64,000 bases of DNA from Rhodanobacteraceae bacterium (GCA_004299555.1 SCQU01000001.1:116083-180082), one strand, 5' to 3'. Counted from the stretch's first letter, positions 32,026-43,420 are shown. Program-made: numbers and translations. The notes: a model not told the origin generated them from the letters alone.

Positions 32026-32073
32026 AGGTGCGCAAGCATGGTGTTGGGCGTAGGGGACCGGGCCACGCAGGCC

Positions 32074-32403
32074 TCAGGCGGATTTCATCGTGCCCTTGGG
32101 CACCACCGTCGTGACGGCCCCCTTCTGCACCCGGATGTGTACGTTGTCGGCGATCTCGAGCGTGAGGAAGTGCTCGCCGACATTTTCGACACGCGCCAGG
32201 ATGCCAGCGGCGATCACTTCATCGCCGCGGGCCAGTTCGGCGATCATTTTCTTCTGTTCCTTCGCGCGCTTGGACTGCGGCCGGATCAGCAGAAAATAAA
32301 ACACCACCACCAGTACGATCAGCGGCAGGAAATCGATCAGGGGATTGCTCTTGGCCGCCTGCGCGGCCGGTGCCGCAACTGCGGCAACAAACGTTGACAA
32401 CAT
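32074..32403 (-). CDS. yajC: Preprotein translocase subunit YajC
   Basis: A 109-residue single-span membrane protein that associates with SecDF. The helix IDFLPLIVLVVVFYFLLIRPQ (residues 23-43, overlapping the diagnostic FLLIRPQSKR) is followed by a soluble domain with GDEVIAAGILARV. ATG 32403 is the start of the family-sized protein; the longer open frame has no coding character. It is the first gene of yajC-secD-secF. The usual upstream partners tgt and queA are absent here, and an asparaginase-like gene diverges instead. Confidence 0.96.
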   Translation of the reverse strand: MLSTFVAAVAAPAAQAAKSNPLIDFLPLIVLVVVFYFLLIRPQSKRAKEQKKMIAELARGDEVIAAGILARVENVGEHFLTLEIADNVHIRVQKGAVTTVVPKGTMKSA

Positions 32404-32576
32404 GGGGGACTCTCGGTTGTGGGGCAGGCCAACGCAGCGCGCCTGCCCAAAAGACAGCGGATTATGCCATGGGTTCGCAGACAACGCACACCCGCACCGG
32501 TACCCAGCACCCCGTGCATGACGAACCCAAGACACGCTGCGATAATTCCAAGCCTGCCTTCGCAAAGGATTCATCC

Positions 32577-33065
32577 ATGCAACACCTCACCGTAATCACG
32601 ACCGGGGGCACCATCGACAAGGTCTACTTCGACGCCAAGTCGGACTACCAGGTCGGGGCCCCGCAGATCGGCGAGATCCTCGTCCGGCTGGGCGTCGGGT
32701 TCGAATTTGACGTGGTGCCGGTGCTGCGGAAAGACAGCCTGGAAATAACCGGCGCCGATCGCGCGGCGATCCGCGCCGCGGTGCTGGCACAGCCACACCG
32801 GCACATCATCATCACCCACGGCACCGACACCATGGTCGATACGGCGCGCGCGCTGGCGGGCATCACCGGCAAGACGATCGTCCTCACCGGCGCCCTCAAC
32901 CCGGCACGCTTCCAGGGCTCGGACGCGGTGTTCAACATCGGCTGCGCGGTCGGTGCCGTGCAAAGCCTGGGCGACGGGGTCTGGATTGCGATGAACGGGC
33001 GCATCTGGGACCCCGCACACGTGCGCAAGAACCGCGCCGCCAACCGCTTCGAGGAAGTTCGGTAG
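32577..33065 (+). CDS. Asparaginase N-terminal-domain protein
   Basis: A 162-residue protein covering only the N-terminal domain of type I/II L-asparaginases. Both catalytic threonine motifs are present: TTGGTID (8-14) and THGTDTM (80-86). Full-length enzymes have about 330 residues and a second C-terminal domain that completes the dimer interface. The frame ends with a normal stop and a hairpin, and I see no C-domain remnant downstream, so it is probably a genuine one-domain protein rather than a recent truncation. ATG 32577 follows aagga. Whether it hydrolyses asparagine is uncertain. Confidence 0.82.
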   Translation: MQHLTVITTGGTIDKVYFDAKSDYQVGAPQIGEILVRLGVGFEFDVVPVLRKDSLEITGADRAAIRAAVLAQPHRHIIITHGTDTMVDTARALAGITGKTIVLTGALNPARFQGSDAVFNIGCAVGAVQSLGDGVWIAMNGRIWDPAHVRKNRAANRFEEVR

Positions 33066-33088
33066 CGAACCGCCACCGCCGCTGCTCT

Positions 33089-33115
33089 AAAAAAAGCCCG
33101 GCAGGTGCCGGGCTT
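33089..33115 (-). terminator. Terminator after the first S53 protease gene
   Basis: A 10-bp perfect stem (aagcccggca / tgccgggctt, loop gg) is followed, read on the minus strand, by seven T residues. It terminates the minus-strand protease gene ending at 33139 and may also slow transcripts from the plus-strand asparaginase-like gene. Confidence 0.88.
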
Positions 33116-33138
33116 GAAATCGTACTGGAACGTTGCGG

Positions 33139-34731
33139 TCAGAGCGAAGCCGCTGCCTGGCTCATGATGATGCTGCCGAAACCGGTGCAGTAGTCCCAAC
33201 CCGGCGCCGCGTGCTCGCCGCCGTTGCTGCCGGAGGTGACATCATGGAACGCCGCAGCCGGCAGCTGGTAGAGCTTCGGCGCGGCGAAGCCGATGCCGGT
33301 GCCCTTGGCCGCGATCATGCGCGCCCAGAAGCCCACAAACAGCGGTGACGCCAGGCTGGTGCCGCCGTACTGCGCCGCACTGCCATTCACGATGATGATG
33401 GCGCCGCTGTTGGGATCAGCGTCGAACGCGATGTCGGGCACGCCACGCGTGGTGTGGCCGGCATTCTGCCCCACCCCAACCTGCCAGCTCGGGATCGGTT
33501 CAAAGGTACTGGGGCTGCCGCCGGTGTCTGACCACACGGTTTCACCCTGCCAGGTGGTGGCGGTGGCGTTCAGCGTGGTGCCGCCGACCGCAACCACATA
33601 TGGCGAACTGGCAGGCCAGCTCGGCGTGGTGCCCTTCGGGCCGCCGCCGCTGCACTCGTTGGAACCGGAATCACCCGATGACACCGAGAAGGTCTGCCCC
33701 TGCGCGTCGGCCTGCTGGAAGATCGCATCGGCGGCTGCAGCGGATCCATCGCCCTTCGCTGAGGTCTCGCACTCACCCAGTGACACGTTGATGACCTTGA
33801 CCGCATCCGCGCTGACCACGGTGTTGAAGTCGCTCACCATGCTCGAGTTCGCCAGGGTCGGGATGTTGTAGAAGACAATCTTGCCGACCTGCCCGCCGCC
33901 CATGCCGACGATGTCCTGGCTGTCGAGATCCCATTCGGGCGTGCCGCTGGTATCGGTGCCGGTGCCACCGGTGTTGACGATCTGCGTGGTCACCGTTGCC
34001 AGGCCATTTTGCGAAGTGAAGGTGTTGAGGTCGGACAGTGTCTGCGTGAGATCGCCATTCGAAATGATGCCGACCGCCACGCCGGCCGCGGTTGGCAGGC
34101 TGGTGCCCCCGTAGATCGACGGAAACTGCACCGGGTCGTGGCCAATGATGGAACCACCACCACCGCTGCCTGGCTTGCCCTTGAACGCGTGCGGCACATG
34201 CACCGTCTGCAGACCAACCACACCGCTCACACCATGCAGCGAACTCGGCATTGATACGTCAGTCGAATTGGCGAAGGCATTGCGTCCATCGTGGGTGCGC
34301 ACATGCACCAGGTTTGTATGGAACGCGGACTGCACGGCTGCAACCGATCCGGTCGCCGAAACCAATACGCGGTTCGGTGAGACCGTGACACCTTCGAAGC
34401 CCCGTTGCTTCAGCCAAGTGGCAACCGCAGCCGCATCGGACACGGTCGGACTGTATCGCGCCACGAATTCCGCGGGCGTCAGGTTGGGGTGTCCGGGGTT
34501 GGCGATCAGCGCCTGCAGCTGCGCTTCGTTGCGCAGTTGCAGCGAGACCACCACATGTATGGGTTGGGTCAGCGCAACCGGGCCCGTAATCATGTCGCCG
34601 GTACGCAGACGCGTTGCGTGCGCGACGAGCGCAGCACCGGCGGTACCAGCTGGCGCGGCCGCAAGGGCGGTCACTCCAACAGACAGGCCGATGGCGATGA
34701 CGAGCGCATTCAAACAGAGTCGATTCTTCAT
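33139..34731 (-). CDS. S53 family serine-carboxyl protease (sedolisin), short form
   Basis: A 530-residue secreted protease with signal peptide (1-25), pro-kumamolisin activation domain (about 35-180) and sedolisin catalytic domain (about 200-528). The catalytic residues are in place: Glu266 and Asp270 in EWDLDSQD, Asp354 in SSGDSG and Ser459 in GGTSLASP. The Ca2+-site elements HDVTSG and GWDYCTGFGS are present near the C-terminus. Sedolisins are acid proteases activated by removal of the propeptide. ATG 34731 has gagga seven bases ahead; a TTG one codon upstream is less likely. It is paralogous to the protease at 36760-38835, the TPR-sulfotransferase gene lying between them. Confidence 0.93.
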   Translation of the reverse strand: MKNRLCLNALVIAIGLSVGVTALAAAPAGTAGAALVAHATRLRTGDMITGPVALTQPIHVVVSLQLRNEAQLQALIANPGHPNLTPAEFVARYSPTVSDAAAVATWLKQRGFEGVTVSPNRVLVSATGSVAAVQSAFHTNLVHVRTHDGRNAFANSTDVSMPSSLHGVSGVVGLQTVHVPHAFKGKPGSGGGGSIIGHDPVQFPSIYGGTSLPTAAGVAVGIISNGDLTQTLSDLNTFTSQNGLATVTTQIVNTGGTGTDTSGTPEWDLDSQDIVGMGGGQVGKIVFYNIPTLANSSMVSDFNTVVSADAVKVINVSLGECETSAKGDGSAAAADAIFQQADAQGQTFSVSSGDSGSNECSGGGPKGTTPSWPASSPYVVAVGGTTLNATATTWQGETVWSDTGGSPSTFEPIPSWQVGVGQNAGHTTRGVPDIAFDADPNSGAIIIVNGSAAQYGGTSLASPLFVGFWARMIAAKGTGIGFAAPKLYQLPAAAFHDVTSGSNGGEHAAPGWDYCTGFGSIIMSQAAASL

Positions 34732-35103
34732 CAAGGGTTCCTCGGATAGGCATCGAGAAAACGCAGGCTCGTCCCTTCAGACGGGCACTGCACATTGCAT
34801 CCTGAGTCAACACTCCCCGTTCGGTGACAACACCGAACCGTTCCTGTTACCCCACGTGGCCATGCATGCCACGCGACGCCCCACAACCCTCATTGCGACG
34901 GCGGCCGGACGTTATCACAGGTATCCCAACACTGCATTCTGCAGTGCACAATCCGAATGACCGGCATGGCCGCCGCGCCGGCGCAACGTACGCCGACACG
35001 CATCACACGCCGATCCGTACCCCATCATGCCGCATGGGCGAAGTCACAGGCTACCGGCATTCAAGGCGCGCTGCCCCTCCCGCCTGGCGCGCACAGCTGC
35101 TGC
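34732..35103 (-). other. Interval between the S53 protease and sulfotransferase genes
   Basis: About 370 bp without a gene, visibly less GC-rich near 34780-34950 than the flanks. It should hold the promoter of the short S53 gene on the minus strand and any terminator of the sulfotransferase gene. I found no clear promoter; a small imperfect palindrome ctgcattctgcag lies near 34940. Confidence 0.4.
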
Positions 35104-36603
35104 TCAGCGCCAGGCCGCGACCAGCTCTTGCAAGGGCTGCAGGTGGGCCTGGAAATGGCGCCAACGCGCCACCGAACTGCGATAGATCGGACGCCGCACC
35201 TGGGCGAGGCTTGCGGTCGCCACCACCCGCCGGTTGCGGTGGAATTCGAGGCACCGCGCATCCCACGGCAGTCCAAGGTAACCCAGCATCCGCCGTACCT
35301 GGCCTTCGGTATCGCCGACCAGCTCTTCGTAACGCACGTCGAGTACGGCATCGGGAACCACGGCGTGCCAGTGCCGCATGAGGGTCGCGTAGCGGACAAA
35401 GTAGCGCCCGAGGGTACCAAGGTCGTAGGTGTAGGGCAGATTGTCGCCATCGAAAAGGTGCGTGTAGCACGAAAAGCACGAATCCATCGGGTCGCGCCGC
35501 GCATGGATGATGCGGGCCCCGGGCAGCACCATGCGGATCAGGCCGACGTGCCGGTAATTGAGCGTGGTCTTGTTGATGACGTGGGTTGCCATCGGTGCGC
35601 GCTGGAACACCCGTTCGACGTACTCCGCGCCGATTCGCCGCAGCTCCGCGGGCGCCAGCCGCGGGACGCGGCCCGGCCAACCTGGCGGCGGACCGGCGTA
35701 TTTGGCGACGACGTCGCCAAAATCCGGTATCTCACCTGCACCCCGTACCTGCGGATGGCTCGCGAGAATCTGCTCGATGAGGCTCGTCCCCGAGCGCGGC
35801 ATGCCCACCACGAACACCGGCACCCGGTTGCCTGCCGCCACCGCTGCAGGATGGCGCGCAAGCAAGGCCGCGTCGAACGCAGCGCAGGTGCGCCGCAACC
35901 AGCCCTCCGCATCCGCCTCGTCCAGCGCGAACAGGCTGCCGCGTACACGATTGCCCTCGGCGTAGGCCGCAAACGCCGCGTCGAAGCGGCCGGCGTCCTC
36001 ACGCATCTTGCCCAGTGCGAACCAATAGCGGGCGCGTTTCATTGGCGGCAGCGCCGCGATGCGCGGCTGCACCGACTCGGCCTGCACGAGCACCGGATCG
36101 TCGGCGGCAAACTGGTGCAACGGCGACAGCAGGTGATACGCATCCACGCACAGCGGATCGGTCTGCAGCGCCTGTTGGAACCAGCCGCACGCGGCGTCAA
36201 GCCGGCCTTGCTGACGCGCGCAGGTGCCCAGCCCGAGCAACGCCTGCACCTGACCCGGTTGCAGCGCCAACGCGCCCCCGTAGAGCTGTTCGGCGGCCTG
36301 CCAGCGAAATTGCCGCTGCAGGCAATAGGCGAGGCCCACCCGTTCGGGCACCGCATCGGGCGTCGCCGCAAGCGCTGCCGCAAACTGGGCCGCCGCGCCC
36401 GGAAAGTCACGCAGATCCAGCAGCACGAATCCGAGGTTTGCGTGTGCCTGCGGAAAATCGGGATACGCATCCAGCAACGCGCGGTAGGCACGCGCAGCGG
36501 CGGGCAGATCCCGGGCGCGCGCCATGGCGTCGGCCTTACGGAACTGGCGTTCCGCCGCGGATACCGGGGCTTCCGATGGCCGCGACGGCAACTCTTCACT
36601 CAC
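35104..36603 (-). CDS. TPR-repeat sulfotransferase
   Basis: A 499-residue protein with N-terminal tetratricopeptide repeats (about 15-200) and a C-terminal sulfotransferase domain (about 262-495). The 5'-phosphosulfate loop for PAPS is in VVGMPRSGTSLIEQI (Arg270-Thr273), and a 3'-phosphate-binding-type segment IIHARRDPMDSCFSCY follows. Relatives include bacterial TPR-sulfotransferases and tyrosylprotein sulfotransferase-like proteins, which suggests a peptide or protein acceptor, but the substrate is not known. GTG 36603 with gagga ahead was chosen over an upstream start. No signal peptide is visible. It lies between two S53 protease genes on the same strand. Confidence 0.86.
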   Translation of the reverse strand: MSEELPSRPSEAPVSAAERQFRKADAMARARDLPAAARAYRALLDAYPDFPQAHANLGFVLLDLRDFPGAAAQFAAALAATPDAVPERVGLAYCLQRQFRWQAAEQLYGGALALQPGQVQALLGLGTCARQQGRLDAACGWFQQALQTDPLCVDAYHLLSPLHQFAADDPVLVQAESVQPRIAALPPMKRARYWFALGKMREDAGRFDAAFAAYAEGNRVRGSLFALDEADAEGWLRRTCAAFDAALLARHPAAVAAGNRVPVFVVGMPRSGTSLIEQILASHPQVRGAGEIPDFGDVVAKYAGPPPGWPGRVPRLAPAELRRIGAEYVERVFQRAPMATHVINKTTLNYRHVGLIRMVLPGARIIHARRDPMDSCFSCYTHLFDGDNLPYTYDLGTLGRYFVRYATLMRHWHAVVPDAVLDVRYEELVGDTEGQVRRMLGYLGLPWDARCLEFHRNRRVVATASLAQVRRPIYRSSVARWRHFQAHLQPLQELVAAWR

Positions 36604-36668
36604 ACCCACTTCCTCGCAATTGCGATCCGCGTTGCGGCCAGACCCACCCCGGTCTGTGGCACGCGCAT

Positions 36669-36701
36669 AAAAATGGGCCCGGTCGCGAACGTCCGGGCCC
36701 A
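36669..36701 (-). terminator. Terminator after the S53-P-domain protease gene
   Basis: Stem tgggcccgg / ccgggccca (9 bp, 10-base loop) followed on the minus strand by five T residues. A second hairpin (cgaaccatc / gatggttcg, 36712-36742) lies between it and the protease stop codon. It isolates the protease transcript from the sulfotransferase gene, which therefore probably has its own promoter. Confidence 0.8.
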
Positions 36702-36759
36702 ATGTTCACTCCGAACCATCATGGGAGACAACCGATGGTTCGAATCCTGGCGGCATCAC

Positions 36760-38835
<2,076 letters not shown>

Positions 38836-39188
38836 CACAGACTCCTGCAGGTTGGGAATGCGCAGCCACGCGTTGCGAGCGCGAAACTGCGCGACGCGAA
38901 TCCGCCATGCATACTCCCCACCCGGCGGCGCCAGCCGCCAAGCCCTGCTTGAACCCCTGCACATGCCGCGTTTCGAAAAACGCGTGTACGGATCGCTGGA
39001 TTGGCGCCCTCACACCAACGCAGCGGACGCAACGTAGACAAACGTCAACAAGGCGTCACGCTGCACCGCAGCATGACGTTCAGCTTCCAGACAGGATACC
39101 TGTCAACCGTTGCCGGGCCGGTGCGTTGCAGCGACGATCCCGCGGCAGCCCCGGTGCCGGGTGCGAAGCCAATTCCGGCACCCGCACG
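38836..39188 (-). other. Interval between sufT and the S53-P-domain protease gene
   Basis: About 350 bp without a gene. Just after the sufT stop is a hairpin (ggtgccgg / ccggcacc, 39153-39182, 14-base loop) lacking a T-run, possibly a weak terminator. The protease promoter must lie near 38850-39000 and is not clear. Confidence 0.45.
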
Positions 39189-39740
39189 TCACATCATGCC
39201 GGTCTGCAGCTTGGCCTCATCCGACATCATGGTCTGGTTCCACGGCGGGTCGAACACCAGGTCGATCTGCGCTTCGCCGACCGTCGGGATCAGTTCGAGC
39301 TTGGTGCGTGCGTCCTCGACCATGATGTCGCCCATGCCACACCCCGGCGCGGTCAACGTCAGCTTGACGTAGACCTTGCGCTGGCCGTCGTCCAGATGCT
39401 CCATGCTGAGGTCATAGACCAGGCCCAGATCCACCACGTTGATCGGAATCTCCGGGTCGAACACGGTACGCAACTGCTCCCAGACGACCTGCTCGACATC
39501 GGCGTCGTTGGCGTTCTCGGGCACGGTCAGGGGTTCGGGCGGCGGCTGGCCCAGTGCATCCGCATCCTTGCCATCGACCCGGAACAGGCTGCCCTCGACA
39601 TACACCGTGAAGCTGCCGCCCATGGCCTGCGTGATGTAGCCCGTCTGGCCCGCCGGCAGGTTGACGACATCGCCGTACGGCACATGCACCGCATGGCAAT
39701 CGCGCTGCAGGGTAAACGGTTCGTTGGACGAGCTGGACAT
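39189..39740 (-). CDS. sufT: Fe-S cluster assembly protein SufT
   Basis: A 183-residue protein with an N-terminal SufT-specific part (LPAGQTGYITQAMGGSFTV) and a C-terminal MIP18/DUF59 domain (from about residue 85), with EIPINVVDLGLVYDL and LTLTAPGCGMGD carrying the conserved Cys. SufT helps mature Fe-S proteins in the cytoplasm. ATG 39740 was chosen as the start of the family-sized protein. No suf operon adjoins it, so this is a stand-alone copy. The divergent neighbour is a small membrane protein gene. Confidence 0.93.
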   Translation of the reverse strand: MSSSSNEPFTLQRDCHAVHVPYGDVVNLPAGQTGYITQAMGGSFTVYVEGSLFRVDGKDADALGQPPPEPLTVPENANDADVEQVVWEQLRTVFDPEIPINVVDLGLVYDLSMEHLDDGQRKVYVKLTLTAPGCGMGDIMVEDARTKLELIPTVGEAQIDLVFDPPWNQTMMSDEAKLQTGMM

Positions 39741-39907
39741 CTCGGTGCGCCGTGGCGGCAATATGTCGTTGTGTGACTGCCAAGGATAACAACATCCGCG
39801 GCTACGCAGCTTTGATGGAGGTCAGGCGCCGCGCGCGGCGCCGTCGCGCAACCATCCGCGCCACGAGTGCCGTATCATCCCGGGTTCTGCCGTCCCATCG
39901 ACGCTGC

Positions 39908-40396
39908 GTGAACATCTCGATCATTCCCGCCTCGCATGCACCCGCACGCAAATCCCGCGCCACCCTGGCAAAGGTGGCGGCGGGCGCCGGTACCGGTTTC
40001 GGATGGCTGATGTGCACGCTCGCCACCGGCGCGGTGGCAGCCTTTGCCGCGCTGGTGCTCGGCGTGCGGCCCAGCTGGCTGCTTTTGTTGCTGGCGCTGC
40101 CGCTGACCGTGGCGCTGAAGTTTTGCGGCTGCCTGTACGGACGCTGGTCCGCACCGGTGGCCGCCGCCTCGGTATTGCTGGCGGGCTTCTACGCGGCCTG
40201 TCTGGTCGCGATCGCGCGCATCGCAGCCGCGACCGGGTTTCCATTCGGACTGGCCTTTCGCACGGGCGGCATCGCGCTTACGCTGCAGGTCGCGAAACTC
40301 GGCCTCAACGCGTTGTCCGTACTGGTTTATGCGGGTGCCGCCGCCCTCGCGGCGGCGCTTGCGGCGCGCCTGGCATCTTCAGGCGATCGTCCCTGA
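39908..40396 (+). CDS. Small membrane protein of unknown function
   Basis: A 162-residue protein with about four predicted membrane helices (near 30-50, 52-72, 80-102 and 125-155) after a basic N-terminus. I do not recognise the family. GTG 39908 was chosen because it gives a compact start before the first helix; upstream sequence in the same frame is arginine-rich and looks noncoding. It diverges from sufT and converges on pntB. Confidence 0.55.
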   Translation: MNISIIPASHAPARKSRATLAKVAAGAGTGFGWLMCTLATGAVAAFAALVLGVRPSWLLLLLALPLTVALKFCGCLYGRWSAPVAAASVLLAGFYAACLVAIARIAAATGFPFGLAFRTGGIALTLQVAKLGLNALSVLVYAGAAALAAALAARLASSGDRP

Positions 40397-40495
40397 TCGC
40401 TGCGCTGCCGGGCTGCCATTCAAGAACAAACCACTTCAGCCGCCGAGCACCAGAACGGCCATCCCTGGCCTGACTGTTCACAACAGCGGCTTTGA

Positions 40496-41938
40496 TCAAA
40501 CATCCAAAGTCTTCAAGCCGGCGACCAGCTCCCCGGCCATGGCCTGGCCATCGCCATACAGCATCCGGGTGTTGTCGGCGTAAAACAGTGCGTTCTCGAT
40601 GCCGGCAAAACCCTTGCCGCGGCCGCGCTTGATGACGATCACGTTCCTGGCCTTCGAGACATCGAGGATCGGCATGCCATAGATGGGCGAGCCCTTGTCG
40701 GTGCGCGCCACGGGATTGACTACGTCGTTGGCGCCGATCACCAGCGCCACGTCGATGTTCGGAAACTCGGGGTTGATGTCGTCCATGTCCTCGATCAGGT
40801 CATACGGCACGCCGGCCTCGGCCAACAGCACGTTCATGTGGCCCGGCATCCGGCCGGCAACCGGATGGATCGCGAACCGCACCTTCACCCCGCGCGAGAT
40901 CAGCAGCTTGGCAAACTCCCAGACCTTGTGCTGTGCCTGCGCCACCGCCATGCCGTAACCCGGAACGATCGCGACGCGTTCGGCGTACGCCATCATCACC
41001 GCCGCGTCGTTGGCATCGATGGGTTTCAACGCACCCGAGATGTCCTGCTGCGCCGCGCCGCCGCCCGTGCCGAAGTTGCTGAACAGGACGTTGGTAAGCG
41101 AGCGGTTCATCGCCTTGGCCATGAGTTGCGTCAGGAGCGTACCGGCCGCACCCACCACCATGCCGGCGATGATCATGGCCTCGTTTTGCAGCACGAAGCC
41201 TTCGAATGCCACCGCGAGGCCGGTGAAGGCGTTGTACATCGAGATCACGACCGGCATGTCCGCGCCGCCGATCGGCAGCGTCATCGCGACGCCAAACACC
41301 AGCGCCAGCAGCACAAATGCAATCAGCAGGCCCCACGCGAACGCGTGTCCGTCGATCCCGGCCACCAGGGCGATGCCGCCGCACACGACCGCGGCCGCGA
41401 AGAACGCCAGGTTCACCCAGCGCTGCAACGGGAAAATGAAGCGCTTGTCCATCCAGCCCTGCAATTTTGCGAACGCAATCGCCGAACCGGTGAACGAAAC
41501 CGCGCCAATGAGGATTCCGAGGTACGCCAGCGCGAGCTCGACCGGACTCAGGTGCGCGGTCGCGCCGGCCGACGCCCCGGGCAGCAGCGCCGCGTTGAAC
41601 TTGATGAGTTCGACCGCGCCGATCGCGGCCGCCGCACCGCCGCCCATGCCGTTGAAGATCGCGACCATTTGCGGCATCGCGGTCATCGGCACGCGCCGGC
41701 CAACCCACCATGAAACCACGACCCCCACCACCACCGCGCCGACCATCCAGCCAAGGTTGTGCATGCCCGGCAGGAAGAACGTCACCAGGATCGCGGCCGC
41801 CATGCCGACGCCCGCCCACACGATACCGGTGCGCGCGGTGCGCGGCGAGCTCATGCGCTTGATGCCCCAGATGAACAACACCGCCGCGATGAAGTAGATC
41901 GCGTCGGCCAGGGCCGGCATCCAGGCCGGCAGCGTCAT
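40496..41938 (-). CDS. pntB: NAD(P) transhydrogenase subunit beta PntB
   Basis: A 480-residue inner-membrane subunit of the proton-translocating transhydrogenase, which uses the proton gradient to reduce NADP+ with NADH. About nine membrane helices (1-270) precede the NADP-binding domain III, with VPGYGMAVAQAQHKV and the C-terminal ALVIGANDVVNPVA and KRGRGKGFAGIENALFY. ATG 41938 overlaps the pntAB stop codon by four bases. Confidence 0.97.
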   Translation of the reverse strand: MTLPAWMPALADAIYFIAAVLFIWGIKRMSSPRTARTGIVWAGVGMAAAILVTFFLPGMHNLGWMVGAVVVGVVVSWWVGRRVPMTAMPQMVAIFNGMGGGAAAAIGAVELIKFNAALLPGASAGATAHLSPVELALAYLGILIGAVSFTGSAIAFAKLQGWMDKRFIFPLQRWVNLAFFAAAVVCGGIALVAGIDGHAFAWGLLIAFVLLALVFGVAMTLPIGGADMPVVISMYNAFTGLAVAFEGFVLQNEAMIIAGMVVGAAGTLLTQLMAKAMNRSLTNVLFSNFGTGGGAAQQDISGALKPIDANDAAVMMAYAERVAIVPGYGMAVAQAQHKVWEFAKLLISRGVKVRFAIHPVAGRMPGHMNVLLAEAGVPYDLIEDMDDINPEFPNIDVALVIGANDVVNPVARTDKGSPIYGMPILDVSKARNVIVIKRGRGKGFAGIENALFYADNTRMLYGDGQAMAGELVAGLKTLDV

Positions 41939-42246
41939 GACTTTTTCTCCGCTGCGCGCGCCGCCGAGAATTTGCTGGTCTTGAACATCTCCAGCATCCG
42001 TTCGGTGACGACGTAGCCACCCGCGACGTTGCCGGCGGCCAGCAGCACCGCGACCACCCCGATGGTGGTTTCAGTGGTCCCGGCGGCGTGGCCCAGCGCA
42101 ACCATCGCGCCGACCAGCACGATCCCATGCACGAAATTCGAGCCCGACATCAACGGCGTATGCAGGATGACCGGCACCCGGCTGATGATTTCATAGCCGG
42201 TGAACGCCGCCAACATGAAGATGTACAGTGCCAGAAAACCCGTCAT
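41935..42246 (-). CDS. pntAB: NAD(P) transhydrogenase subunit alpha part 2
   Basis: A 103-residue membrane subunit with three helices (FLALYIFMLAAFTGYEII, GSNFVHGIVLVGAMVALGHA and GVVAVLLAAGNVAGGYVV regions). In three-subunit transhydrogenases this piece is separate from the NAD-binding part. ATG 42246 has gaggga ahead. It is coupled to pntB by an ATGA overlap, but its usual upstream partner, part 1, lies 1.8 kb away beyond an inserted plus-strand sigma operon. Confidence 0.94.
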   Translation of the reverse strand: MTGFLALYIFMLAAFTGYEIISRVPVILHTPLMSGSNFVHGIVLVGAMVALGHAAGTTETTIGVVAVLLAAGNVAGGYVVTERMLEMFKTSKFSAARAAEKKS

Positions 42247-42356
42247 CGTGATTCCCTCGTGCAAACGCGGCCATCATACATACCGGCCTTGCCGCGCGCG
42301 CAACCAGCGGTCAACCCGATCCGCGCCAATGCGTTATCCAAGACAAGCCAGAGTGC

Positions 42357-42983
42357 ATGAAAGCTGAGGATGCCACGCCTGTCGGGACCACCACGGTGAT
42401 GCTGGACGCCACGGCGGCGCTGGGCGTGGCCGCAGCGCAGGTGGCCGTGCGGCCCGTTCCGGCGACGCTGGACGCATTCCTGCGTGGCATCGAGCGCCAC
42501 GCGTGGCGCATGGCGGAAATCGCGCTGCGCGATCCCGACGATGCCCTGGACGCGGTGCAAGACAGCATGCTGCGCCTGGTGCGCCACTATGGCCACAAGC
42601 CCGCAGCGGAATGGACGCCGCTCTTCTGGGGCATCCTGCGGCGGCGCATCACCGACCTCCAGCGCCGCCGCACCGTGCGCAACCGGGTGCTGGTCTGGGC
42701 CGGGCGTGCGGTCGGCGACGAGGAGGGGTTGCCTGCCTGGGAAGCGCCGGATCTGGGCCCGGACCCGACGCGGATCCTGGCCTCACGCCAGGCCCACGCG
42801 GCGATGTCGAAAGCCATCCGCGCGCTGCCGCGGCGCCAACAGCAGGCCTTCATGCTGCGCGTGCTGGAAGGGCTGGACGTGGCCGACACGGCAACCGCGA
42901 TGGGCTGCAGCGACGGCAGCGTCAAAACCCATCTGTCGCGCGCCATGGAGGCACTGCGTACACAACTCGAGGACTGGCGGTGA
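42357..42983 (+). CDS. ECF-like RNA polymerase sigma factor
   Basis: A 208-residue sigma factor with region 2 (MAEIALRDPDDALDAVQDSML, then WTPLFWGILRRRITDLQRRR) and region 4 (RALPRRQQQAFMLRVLEGLDVADTA, SDGSVKTHLSRA). The first 35 residues are Thr/Ala-rich and not conserved, so ATG 42399 or another internal start is possible. It shares one base (TGATG) with the next gene. In Lysobacterales, this sigma type is typically followed by a small membrane protein and a DUF3106 protein, as here. Confidence 0.9.
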   Translation: MKAEDATPVGTTTVMLDATAALGVAAAQVAVRPVPATLDAFLRGIERHAWRMAEIALRDPDDALDAVQDSMLRLVRHYGHKPAAEWTPLFWGILRRRITDLQRRRTVRNRVLVWAGRAVGDEEGLPAWEAPDLGPDPTRILASRQAHAAMSKAIRALPRRQQQAFMLRVLEGLDVADTATAMGCSDGSVKTHLSRAMEALRTQLEDWR

Positions 42984-43420
42984 TGCATACGTTCCACAAC
43001 CCACCTGCCCGGCCGCCGGACGCCGCCGCGGTCGCGGCCCGCGCGCAGGCGATTTTCAGCACCGCCTGCGACAACGTCGACTCATACCACGCGCGCCGGC
43101 TCGACCTGGCCCGCCAGCACGCCGTACGCGGTTATGCCCCGCACCCCACGCTGCGCATGTGGGCCCCGCTGGCCGGGGCCGCCGCCTGCTGCGTGCTGGT
43201 CGCCGGCATCCTGTGGACGCGGCCGGCACCCCGCGCGCACGGCACGGCCGCGCCCCGCATCACCGCCGCCGTGCCGCAAACAGCCGCCACGCCCGCAGAC
43301 GATGCCGCCGCCGTTGATGTTGGCAGCGGCCAGGCCGAGATGATGCAGAATCTCGACTTCTACCGCTGGCTGGCGGCGCAACCCGCCGTCGCGGTGGCGC
43401 CGGGCACGGGCGGGCACTAG
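42983..43420 (+). CDS. Single-span membrane protein in sigma operon (DUF3619-like, possible anti-sigma)
   Basis: A 145-residue protein with a soluble N-terminal part (1-58), one membrane helix (about 59-78, MWAPLAGAAACCVLVAGILW) and an Ala/Pro/Thr-rich periplasmic tail ending with NLDFYRWLAAQPA. Its position and topology suggest an anti-sigma partner for the preceding sigma factor, though no anti-sigma sequence motif is visible. It starts one base into the sigma stop codon and ends two bases before the DUF3106 gene. Confidence 0.75.
   Translation: MHTFHNPPARPPDAAAVAARAQAIFSTACDNVDSYHARRLDLARQHAVRGYAPHPTLRMWAPLAGAAACCVLVAGILWTRPAPRAHGTAAPRITAAVPQTAATPADDAAAVDVGSGQAEMMQNLDFYRWLAAQPAVAVAPGTGGH

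Noticed and set aside
30190..32397. A 735-codon open frame on the plus strand opposite secD and yajC
   Set aside because: Same reasoning: antisense to conserved genes, no recognisable domain, composition rich in His, Arg and Gln.
36734..36750. ggttcgaatcc, resembling a tRNA T-loop
   Set aside because: The flanking bases do not form a T-stem or cloverleaf; the sequence is part of the hairpin cgaaccatc/gatggttcg.
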